DNA of 6,518 nucleotides, taken from the NCBI GenBank assembly GCA_035315685.1, contig DATFXR010000263.1, positions 1 through 6,518 on the forward strand. Direction: 5' to 3'. Below are positions 1 through 5,291 of this stretch, piece by piece (the stretch's first letter is position 1; the number at the start of each line of letters is the position of its first letter). Made by a program: the position numbers and the translations under genes. The notes beneath the pieces are model-generated. The model had not been told where the DNA came from and ran no database searches. It worked only from the letters and a program-made list of their open reading frames with translations. The DNA comes from QHWK01 sp035315685 (GTDB taxonomy: Bacteria; Acidobacteriota; Vicinamibacteria; Vicinamibacterales; CAVVIG01).

Positions 1-233
1 TGATGAAGCGGCCCGGCACCTCCGAGGCGCTGACCTCGATCTACTCGTCGGACACTTCGGCCGACGTGCGCAAGGCCGTGGTCAACGCGCTGTTTCTCCA
101 GAGCAACGCCTCGGCGCTCGTGACGCTCGCGCGCGCCGAGAGGAATCCGGAGATGAAAAAAGAGATCGTCTCCAAGCTGTCACTGATGAAGTCCAAGGAA
201 GCCACTGATTACTTGATGGAGCTGCTGAAGTGA
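1..233 (+). CDS. HEAT-repeat protein, C-terminal part (5' end outside window)
   Basis: The open frame comes in from the left edge; the ATG at position 3 is probably internal because the frame is already open there. The 76 visible residues are two to three alpha-helical HEAT-type units: helix A segments such as SEALTSIY and ASALVTLAR alternate with helix B segments carrying the typical VRKAVVNAL and KKEIVSKL patterns. HEAT repeats are protein-binding solenoids without catalytic activity, so no reaction can be given. The end (DYLMELLK) resembles the end of the next gene (FFEEILLKK), suggesting tandem paralogues. The stop overlaps the next gene's GTG by 4 bp, so the two are probably co-translated. 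Export cannot be judged because the N terminus is missing. The fold is fairly certain; the role is unknown. Confidence 0.8.
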   Translation, partial: MKRPGTSEALTSIYSSDTSADVRKAVVNALFLQSNASALVTLARAERNPEMKKEIVSKLSLMKSKEATDYLMELLK

Positions 234-1363
234 ATACTGAACCGCGACAGGCAGCCCTCGCTGCGCAGCTGAAGGCCCTGGTGTCCTTTGTAATCCTCTG
301 TGTCCTTGTTACGAACGCAGCCCACGCGCAGGGCAGGGTCACGAACGCGAAGACGGAAACGCGACAGGCGACCGAGGCCCTGGAGCGCACGATCCGCGAC
401 ATCGCGGCGCGGGGCGGCGTCACGTGGATCGGCTACCGCGTCCCGATGGTCTCCGGCCAGCGGCAGATGTGCTGCTACGACACGATTGCCGACGGCAGCC
501 CCTTCGGCGCGGGCGTCTGCCGGCTGGAGAGCGGCAGCGGCGTGTCGATGACGACCGGCGACCTTCGCGATCGCACCGGAACGCGGATCGCGCTCGAGCC
601 GGCCACCGAGTTTCTCGTGCTCGCGCGCCTCGAGAGCGGATCGGTGAGCCGCGTGCGCACCTTCACGCCGGACTGCGACGTCGACGCGGGCGGCATGCCG
701 GTCGTCTGGCTCAGCGACGTGAAGGCCGACGACAGCGTCGCGTGGCTCACGACGCTGGTCTCCGGATCGCCGGAGACCGGCGAACGCCGTGACCGTGTCG
801 GCAAGACCGCGATGACCGCGATCGCGCTGCACAACGCTGCGTCGGCCGATCGCGCGCTCGAGAGCTTCGTCGCGCCCTCTCGACCCGAATGGTTGCGCAG
901 CGACACCGCGTTCTGGCTCGGATCGACGCGCGGCGACGCCGGCGTTCGCCTGTTGACTCGCATGCTCGCGCAGGATCCGAGCGACAAGGTGCGCGAGAAA
1001 GTGACGTTCGGGCTGTCGGTCAGCTCCGTGCCGTCGGCGCTGACGACGTTGATCGCCACGGCGAAAGACGACAGGAGCACGCGTGTCCGCGGCCAGGCGC
1101 TCTTCTGGCTCGCGCAGAAGGCCGGCAAGGAAGCGCTCGCAACGATCACCGGTGCGATCGACAACGATCCGGATACGGAAGTGAAGAAGAAGGCGGTGTT
1201 CGCGCTCAGTCAGCTGCCGAAGGACGAGGGTGTGCCGAAGCTGATGGAGGTGGCACGCACCAACCGCAATCCAGAAGTCCGCAAGCAGGCGATGTTCTGG
1301 CTCGGCCAGTCGCACGATCCGCGCGCGGTGCAGTTCTTCGAGGAGATCCTGCTCAAGAAGTGA
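230..1363 (+). CDS. Exported protein with Cys-containing N-terminal domain and C-terminal HEAT repeats
   Basis: 377 residues from a GTG start that overlaps the previous stop (GTGA). The start is supported by GGAG at 218-221, 8 nt upstream. Residues 1-33 form a Sec signal peptide (basic start, core LVSFVILCVLV, cut likely after AHA), so the protein should act in the periplasm or outside the cell. Residues about 50-165 form a beta-rich domain I do not recognise, with four cysteines (C81, C82, C97, C149) that could make two disulfides after export. Residues about 222-377 hold about five HEAT units of 30-33 residues with recurring FWLG/FWLAQ/FALSQ helices and VRxKAxF signatures. HEAT arrays bind partner proteins; an enzyme activity is not indicated. 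With the upstream gene it forms a two-gene HEAT module. Such pairs may sit downstream of a sigma/anti-sigma cassette, but that region is not in the window. Confidence 0.85.
   Translation: MNTEPRQAALAAQLKALVSFVILCVLVTNAAHAQGRVTNAKTETRQATEALERTIRDIAARGGVTWIGYRVPMVSGQRQMCCYDTIADGSPFGAGVCRLESGSGVSMTTGDLRDRTGTRIALEPATEFLVLARLESGSVSRVRTFTPDCDVDAGGMPVVWLSDVKADDSVAWLTTLVSGSPETGERRDRVGKTAMTAIALHNAASADRALESFVAPSRPEWLRSDTAFWLGSTRGDAGVRLLTRMLAQDPSDKVREKVTFGLSVSSVPSALTTLIATAKDDRSTRVRGQALFWLAQKAGKEALATITGAIDNDPDTEVKKKAVFALSQLPKDEGVPKLMEVARTNRNPEVRKQAMFWLGQSHDPRAVQFFEEILLKK
279..310 (+). repeat. Degenerate GTGTCCTT-type short tandem repeat inside the signal-peptide codons
   Basis: GTGTCCTT occurs at 281-288 and again at 300-307, with the related GTAATCCT at 290-297 between them, giving a period of about 9-10 nt. 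The repeat lies wholly in the reading frame and encodes the hydrophobic core LVSFVILCVLV of the exported HEAT protein's signal peptide. It resembles, in composition and style, the octamer repeat at 2727-2750. That it comes from a dispersed genomic repeat is inference. Confidence 0.5.
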
Positions 1364-1389
1364 CGCCGGAGTGCAGCACCGATCGGCCC

Positions 1390-1446
1390 ATAGGGTGGGT
1401 TGGGTGGGACCGATGGGGCCCTCCCCCACCCAGCCCATGCGCCTAT
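1390..1446. terminator. G-rich hairpin between convergent genes, candidate bidirectional terminator
   Basis: A 13-bp stem pairs 1396-1408 (TGGGTTGGGTGGG) with 1425-1437 (CCCACCCAGCCCA), one G-T wobble, loop of 16 nt. A further 5-bp outer stem pairs ATAGG (1390-1394) with CCTAT (1442-1446). An alternative 11-bp perfect inverted repeat pairs 1404-1414 (GTGGGACCGAT) with 1445-1455. No T-tract follows on either strand, so a classic intrinsic terminator is not shown. The location, 26 nt after one stop codon and 18 nt from the other, makes transcript-end formation or 3'-end protection the likeliest role. Confidence 0.45.
1393..1408 (+). other. G-quadruplex motif
   Basis: GGGTGGGTTGGGTGGG has four tracts of three G with loops of 1, 2 and 1 nt, the short-loop pattern that folds most stably. 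It occupies the left arm of the hairpin, so quadruplex and hairpin would exclude each other. Being on the plus strand, it would lie in the 3' region of the HEAT gene's transcript. Folding is predicted from pattern only. Confidence 0.55.
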
Positions 1447-1463
1447 CGGTCCCACACTCCCGC

Positions 1464-1895
1464 TCAACGCTGGAGCAGCGTCACGCCCAGCAGACAGAGC
1501 AGTACACCGATCACCTTGAGGGTCGACAGCGTCTCTCCGAAGAACGTCGCTCCCACGGCAACCAGCAGCACCGCCACGAGACCATTCGTGGCGACCGACG
1601 CGGTGCTCACCGGCCACGCGCCGCGGTACGCGAGCAGAAAGCCGATTTCAATCATCAGCGCGCCGATGCCGACGGCGGCGATGGTCGGATGCCAGAGGCG
1701 CGACCACCGGAAGGCGGCCGCGGGCCGCGCGGCCGCGTAGACGAGGACGCCTCCGGCGAGCGCCGTGGCGTACAGGCCGACGAGCGACGCGACCGGATCG
1801 AACGCCTTCGGGATCGACTTCGCGGCGATGTGGTACATCAGACTGCCCGACACGACGAGCAGCAGCGGCGCCAGTGCAACGATTCTCTCCGTCAT
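1464..1895 (-). CDS. Half-size EamA/DMT-family membrane transporter
   Basis: 143 residues, almost entirely hydrophobic, with helices at about 5-24, 34-56, 70-90, 96-118 and 126-141. This is one EamA unit of about five helices; full-length drug/metabolite transporters carry two units (about 300 residues, ten helices), so this would act as a dimer if functional. The tail, with FFGETLS followed by KVIGVLLCLLGVTLLQ, is typical of the end of an EamA unit (glutamate at the start of the last helix). ATG at 1895 is chosen because GAGGAG lies 7 nt upstream (1903-1908) and the start overlaps the regulator's stop by 4 bp (ATGA). Substrate unknown: DMT proteins export amino acids, drugs or other metabolites. 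The coupling suggests the cupin regulator senses or controls the same compound. I see no sign of truncation: the 3' end closes naturally before the convergent gap. Confidence 0.8.
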   Translation of the reverse strand: MTERIVALAPLLLVVSGSLMYHIAAKSIPKAFDPVASLVGLYATALAGGVLVYAAARPAAAFRWSRLWHPTIAAVGIGALMIEIGFLLAYRGAWPVSTASVATNGLVAVLLVAVGATFFGETLSTLKVIGVLLCLLGVTLLQR

Positions 1896-2482
1896 GCGCT
1901 CGCTCCTCGTCGATGGCCGCGTCGCCGTGGCGGCTGCGAGTGCCACTCGGCCACGACCATCGTGAATCGTACCGGCCGCTTCCCTTCCGCGCCATACGCG
2001 TGCGGCCGATCGGTGTGGGCGATCGCCGAGCCGCCGGCCGCGATCACATAGCGGACGTCGCCGAACGAGAGGGCGAGACTGCCCTGCTCGACGTGAATCA
2101 GTTCCTGTGTGCCTTCGGGATGCGCCGGCGCGTCGTAGCGCTCGCCGGGGCGCAGCGTCCATGACCAGAGTTCCAGCATGTCCGGGCCGGTTGCGCCGAC
2201 CAGCAGCGTCGCCGATCCGCCTTTCGGCCCGCGCCAGAGCAGGCGCGGCGCCCCGGCCGGCAGCACTTCGGCGGCCTGCTCGCCCGACACCTGCACGAGA
2301 TCGGCGACCGATGCGCCGAGCGCGGCGGCGACCTTACAGAGCGTCGCAATCGAGGGATTGGCCCGGCCGCTCTCGATGTGGACGAGCAGTCCCTTGCTGA
2401 CCTGTGACAGCTCCGCGAGCCGATCGAGCGAGAGGCGCCGCTCCTCCCGCCGGGCGCGGATCCGCGATGAGACGACCGCCAT
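1892..2482 (-). CDS. XRE-family regulator with C-terminal cupin sensor domain
   Basis: 196 residues from ATG at 2482. Residues 5-62 are an XRE/Cro helix-turn-helix: RIRARREERRLSLDRLAE, then SQVSKGLLVHIESGRANPS, the family's recognition-helix pattern, then LCKVAAALGASVADL. Residues about 105-178 are a small cupin barrel (RPGERYDAPAHPEGTQE, HVEQGSLALSFGD, and a second motif ending in DRPHAY). The cupin keeps H121, E127 and H161 as possible metal or ligand contacts. Proteins of this build are cytoplasmic repressors or activators that bind a small effector in the cupin and usually control the adjacent gene, here the EamA transporter. The C terminus is a basic tail (PPRRRGHRRG). An upstream in-frame GTG at 2533 would add 17 residues, but it has no ribosome-binding site and falls about where transcription should begin; ATG at 2482 has GAGGAG 9 nt upstream. 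Confidence 0.88.
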   Translation of the reverse strand: MAVVSSRIRARREERRLSLDRLAELSQVSKGLLVHIESGRANPSIATLCKVAAALGASVADLVQVSGEQAAEVLPAGAPRLLWRGPKGGSATLLVGATGPDMLELWSWTLRPGERYDAPAHPEGTQELIHVEQGSLALSFGDVRYVIAAGGSAIAHTDRPHAYGAEGKRPVRFTMVVAEWHSQPPRRRGHRRGASA

Positions 2483-2491
2483 CAGCGGCGG

Positions 2492-2497
2492 CTCCTC
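2492..2497 (-). promoter_or_regulatory. Ribosome-binding site that fixes the XRE-cupin start
   Basis: On the minus strand GAGGAG stands 9 nt before ATG 2482. No such site precedes the alternative GTG at 2533, so this decides for the shorter protein. Confidence 0.65.
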
Positions 2498-2539
2498 GGC
2501 GTGACGACGCACGGCGCGCAGCGATTTCGTCACCCATCA

Positions 2540-2569
2540 CTAATACATCGTATTGACCGTAGTGGTCAA
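2540..2569 (-). promoter_or_regulatory. Candidate sigma-70-type promoter of the XRE-cupin / EamA unit
   Basis: On the minus strand TTGACC (2564-2569, 5 of 6 to the -35 consensus) is followed after 18 nt by TATTAG (2540-2545, 4 of 6 to the -10 consensus). Transcription would start near 2533, giving a leader of about 50 nt to ATG 2482. The local AT content is well above that of the surroundings. The -10 is imperfect and the spacer one base long. Confidence 0.5.
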
Positions 2570-2580
2570 TATAGTGACCA
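2551..2580. promoter_or_regulatory. Palindromic operator candidate overlapping the -35 box, with a third half-site
   Basis: TATTGACC (2551-2558) and GGTCAATA (2564-2571) are perfect 8-bp inverted arms around 5 nt. A third half-site TGACCA (2575-2580) is inverted relative to TGGTCA (2563-2568), so three TGACC-type half-sites lie within 30 bp. The palindrome covers the proposed -35 box and part of the spacer, where a bound repressor would block RNA polymerase. The obvious candidate ligand is the XRE-cupin protein itself (autoregulation), which is inference. Confidence 0.6.
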
Positions 2581-2726
2581 CGCCAGGCATCCGGGCCGGT
2601 GCGGCGGCTGCTGAACCACAGGAGAAGAATCGTGGCGCGGACGCTCGGGGTGAAATCGAATGCAACGATCGCCGACGGCTGCACGCCCGCTGCGCGTTGC
2701 CGACCGCGCAACGCTCGTCGTCCGAT
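2581..2726. other. Stretch without recognisable gene between operator and octamer repeat
   Basis: I find no convincing coding sequence here on either strand. The truncated outer-membrane factor's frame stays open through it, but the residues (Arg-, Ser- and Ala-rich) do not resemble the family. Short open frames on both strands lack a ribosome-binding site and family motifs. It may be leftover DNA at a deletion join. Confidence 0.4.
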
Positions 2727-2750
2727 CTCTGTGTCTCCGTGTCTCGGTGG
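2727..2750. repeat. Octamer tandem repeat CTCTGTGT / CTCCGTGT / CTCGGTGG
   Basis: Three contiguous 8-nt units, read on the plus strand, differ from each other at one to three positions. On the minus strand the array lies in the open frame of the truncated outer-membrane factor and encodes HRDTETQR. It sits where family similarity has already ended, close to the presumed breakpoint. My recollection is that repeats of this type are scattered through some environmental genomes; this was not searched. Confidence 0.6.
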
Positions 2751-3384
2751 TTATCCTGATTCAGGGTGACGCCAGCGTCGGGAGGCTCGCGGCGCGCCGC
2801 GTCGACCGCGCTCGACAGGATCTGCTGCTCGCGATCGAGGCCGCGGAGCGCGAAGTAGTCGATCGCGAGCTCGGCGTGCAGACTGAGGCGCGCGGTCTCC
2901 AGGTCGGCGGCGGTTGCCTGGGCTGCCGTGCGGTTTGCCTCGACGATGCCGTGCAGCCGACCCCATACATCCGCCTCGTACGAGGTGTCGATCGGCAGCA
3001 CGATGTCGGCATAGGTGTCGTGAAACGCGGAGGTGGCGCGGTTCGCCGACGGGCGCCCCGCGGTGACGGCCGGGACGCCGACGACCTGCGGATAGAGATT
3101 CGCACGCGCGCCGCGGACGGTCGCACGCGCCTGCGCGAACTGCGCTTCCGCGATCTTCAGCGTCTGGTTGGAGACCTCGACGCGCTGCTCGAGCCCGGCG
3201 AGCGCCGGATCGGCGAACACGTCCCACCACGCTCCGCGCACGTCTGCGTCACGCGGCTGCGGCGATTTCCAGTTCTCGATCTCCTTGTAGGACGGCAGCG
3301 CGGCCGGAGGCGGAGGCTCGTAACGCGTCGTCGGCGCGCAGGCGGCAGCCGAGAGCAGGGCGGCGGCGATCGCCGCGCGGAGCG

Positions 3385-4521
3385 TCACGGCTGCGCTGCC
3401 GCTGCGGCCGCTGCCACGACGCGGACCGTTTGCGCCGGCGACAGCGAATCGGGCGGATTGCTGACGACGCGCTCGCTGCCGGTGAGGCCGGACAGGATTT
3501 CCACCATCTCGCCGAAATCGCGACCACTGCTCACCGTGACGAGCGCGATTCGGTTCTGCGCGTCGACGGTGGCCACCTGCAGGCCGTCGCCCTTGAAGAT
3601 CAGCGCGTCGACCGGCAGCTCGAGCGTCGTCGCCGCGCTCGGGAGCTTGATGTGCACCTCGGCGTACGAACCCGGCAACAGCTCGTTGCGCGGGTTGTCG
3701 ACGTCAATCTCCGTGAGCAGCGTCCGCGACGCGACGTCGATCGCGTTCGAGGTGCGCGCGAGGGTGCCGGTGAAGCGGCGGCCGGGGAATTCCTTCAGCG
3801 TGAGGTCGGCGGACAGTCCGGCCGTCGCAGCGCGCGAATAGACCTGCGGAACGTTGACGAACACGCGCAGCCGGTGCACCGCCGCGACGTGGAAGAGCTC
3901 CTTGGCATTACCGCCGGAGTCGATGAGCGCGCCGATGTCGACGTTGCGCGCGGTGATGACGCCGTCGAACGGCGCCTCGATCCGCCGGAACGCCTGCAGC
4001 TGCTCGAGCCGCTTGACGTTGGCGCGCGCCGACTCGACTGCCGCCTCCCGCGCTTCGAGATTCCCGTTGGCGTTGTCGAGATCCTGGCGCGACACCGAGT
4101 CACTCTCAATCAGGTCGCGATAGCGCTCCGCCGTGGTCTGCGCCAGCCGCGCGTTGGCCTGGGCGGTGGAGAGATCAGCGCGCGCCTGCTGCAGCTGCTG
4201 ATCGACATCGGGCGTATCGATCTCCGCCAGCAGCTGGCCGGCGCGCACACGGGCGCCAATGTCGAGGTACCACTTCTTCAGGTAACCGTTGGTGCGCGCA
4301 TAGATCGGCGCGTCGGTAAAGGCCTGCATCGTGCCGGGCAGGACGATCTCTTCCTGCGGTGCGCCGCGCGTCGGCGTCACCACCGCCACGGACGGGACCG
4401 CCATCTCGCGCGTCTCCTGCGTCACCACTCCCAGCGCCCGCGTGCGCGTACTCACGCCCCACATGACGGCACCTACTGCGGCCAGTAGTGCAATGGCACC
4501 CAGAATCGGTCCCTTCCTCAT
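3385..4521 (-). CDS. RND efflux periplasmic adaptor (membrane fusion protein, HlyD/AcrA type)
   Basis: 378 residues from ATG 4521, chosen because GGAG lies 5 nt upstream; an in-frame TTG at 4566 has no such site and lies in a repeat. Order: membrane anchor 5-22 with no lipobox cysteine; first half of the lipoyl domain 70-103 (IYARTNGYLKKWYLDIGARV, GQLLAEID); alpha-helical hairpin about 105-175, rich in Ala, Gln and Arg heptads; second lipoyl half about 180-200 (IEAPFDGVITARNVDIGALI); beta-barrel about 215-295 (LRVFVNVPQ, LLPGSYAEVHI); membrane-proximal domain 296-370. It would bridge the inner-membrane pump and the outer-membrane channel. Length and domains are complete, unlike both partners. 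It follows the pump by a 116-nt repeat-bearing gap and overlaps the outer-membrane gene by 4 bp (GTGA). Substrate cannot be told from sequence. Confidence 0.92.
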   Translation of the reverse strand: MRKGPILGAIALLAAVGAVMWGVSTRTRALGVVTQETREMAVPSVAVVTPTRGAPQEEIVLPGTMQAFTDAPIYARTNGYLKKWYLDIGARVRAGQLLAEIDTPDVDQQLQQARADLSTAQANARLAQTTAERYRDLIESDSVSRQDLDNANGNLEAREAAVESARANVKRLEQLQAFRRIEAPFDGVITARNVDIGALIDSGGNAKELFHVAAVHRLRVFVNVPQVYSRAATAGLSADLTLKEFPGRRFTGTLARTSNAIDVASRTLLTEIDVDNPRNELLPGSYAEVHIKLPSAATTLELPVDALIFKGDGLQVATVDAQNRIALVTVSSGRDFGEMVEILSGLTGSERVVSNPPDSLSPAQTVRVVAAAAAAAQP

Positions 4522-4564
4522 TCGCTCTCCAGAGCTCGGCTTACCGGCAGACCCCTGCAGCGGC

Positions 4565-4648
4565 AATTAAGAATTAAGAAGTAAGACTTAAGAATGCGTG
4601 AGCGCTTGCGACGAATCCGGCGACGAATTCTTAATTCTTAATTCTCAA
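4565..4648. repeat. Inverted clusters of a 7-bp repeat (TTAAGAA) between pump and adaptor
   Basis: Left cluster: four heptads at 4567-4594 (TTAAGAA, TTAAGAA, GTAAGAC, TTAAGAA). Right cluster: three reverse-complement heptads at 4628-4648 (TTCTTAA, TTCTTAA, TTCTCAA). Together 4565-4580 and 4628-4643 are a perfect 16-bp inverted repeat around 47 nt. The AT-rich array stands out in a GC-rich window. It supplies the pump's TAA stop (4638-4640) and last residues, and could form a long hairpin in the operon mRNA just ahead of the adaptor's leader. Confidence 0.8.
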
Positions 4649-5291
4649 TTGCACCGCGGCGGCGGTGAAACACCGCGAACACCGCCGGGACAAAGAACAG
4701 CGTAGCCACCGTAGCCAGCGTCAACCCGCCGATCACGGCGCGACCCAGCGGTGCGTTCTGCTCGCCGCCTTCGCCCAGACCGATCGCCATCGGCACCATG
4801 CCGATGATCATCGCCAGCGCCGTCATCAGCACTGGACGGAACCGCGTGAACCCGGCGGCGACTGCCGCGGCCGCGGCCGACTCGCCGGCAGCGAACTGCT
4901 CCTTCGCGAACGACACCACCAGGATGCTGTTCGCGGTGGCGACGCCCATGCACATGATCGCGCCGGTCAGTGACGGCACGTTGATCGTGGTGTGCGACAG
5001 GAACAGCATCCAGACGATCCCGGCGAGCGCCGCTGGCAGCGCCGAGATGATGATCAACGGGTCGAGCCACGACTGGAAGTTCACGACGATCAGCAGATAG
5101 ACGAGGACGACCGCGAGGCCGAGGCCGGCGACCAGGCCGACGAACGAGGAGGTCATCGTCTCGACCGTGCCGCGAACCACGATCTGCGATCCGCGCGGCA
5201 GATCCTTCCTGGCCGCGTCGAGGATCGGCTGCATCTCGCGCGCGACGCCGCCGAGATCGCGGCCCTGCAACGCGCCGAAGATATCGATCAC
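4638..5291 (-). pseudogene. RND efflux pump, C-terminal fragment (TM8-TM12)
   Basis: 217 residues counted from a GTG at 5291 that overlaps the upstream stop (GTGA), but the frame is open further upstream (RPAQPVIDIFGALQG), so this GTG is unlikely to be a real start. It begins at the very end of the second periplasmic loop (VIDIFGALQGRDLGGVA, LPRGSQIVVRGTVETM), then TM8 about 50-70, TM9 76-96, TM10 107-127 with ANSILVVSFAKEQ, TM11 152-172 with RFRPVLMTALAMIIGMVP, and TM12 185-208 ending FFVPAVFAVFHRRR. The residue matching AcrB K940 is alanine (TANSIL against AKNAIL), which I believe is normal for this subgroup; the TM11 threonine matching T978 is kept (RPVLMT). In a whole pump these helices form the second half of the proton-relay core. 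Alone they lack the partner half in frame. Confidence 0.85.

Larger units (their letters stand above)
2540..3388 (-). pseudogene. Truncated NodT/OprM-type outer-membrane efflux lipoprotein
   Basis: Starts at GTG 3388, overlapping the adaptor's TGA by 4 bp, so translation is probably coupled; no separate ribosome-binding site is seen. Residues 1-17 are a lipoprotein-type signal ending in SAAAC, with C17 as the likely lipidated cysteine (alanine rather than leucine at -3 is a weak lipobox). The family pattern then follows: the WWDVFADPAL segment, LEQRVEVSNQTLKIAEAQ, ARANLYPQV, the SYEADVWGR motif and AELAIDYFALRGLDREQQIL. Family members are about 450-480 residues and form trimeric TolC-like channels from two homologous halves. 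Here similarity ends near residue 195 (about position 2800), and the remaining frame to the TAG at 2540 is a repeat plus unrelated sequence. The second half, needed for the barrel and tunnel, is absent in every frame between here and the XRE gene, so the product cannot form a channel. Confidence 0.82.

Noticed and set aside
209..1438. A 409-codon open frame on the minus strand opposite the HEAT genes
   Set aside because: Its product is Arg-, Ala- and His-rich low-complexity sequence without family motifs, typical of the antisense of GC-rich coding DNA. The plus-strand gene has a signal peptide, a ribosome-binding site and HEAT repeats.
1896..2162. Extending the EamA transporter upstream by 89 codons to position 2162
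   Set aside because: The added residues are Arg-rich and lie over the cupin domain of the regulator in another frame. ATG 1895 has a good ribosome-binding site and an ATGA overlap.
2727..2750. CRISPR-like array
   Set aside because: The units are 8 bp and contiguous, with no spacers and no cas genes nearby.
2553..2759. A 68-codon plus-strand frame over the operator and octamer repeat
   Set aside because: Its start lies inside the palindrome, it has no ribosome-binding site, and its tail is just the repeat translated.
2660..4488. Long plus-strand open frames (about 350-390 codons) across the adaptor and outer-membrane genes
   Set aside because: They are antisense to genes with clear domain order and give Arg-rich products with no recognisable motif or start signal.
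4567..4637. Promoter for the adaptor in the AT-rich gap
   Set aside because: The AT content comes from the heptad repeats. I could not find a well-spaced -35/-10 pair, and the gap is consistent with one pump-adaptor transcript.
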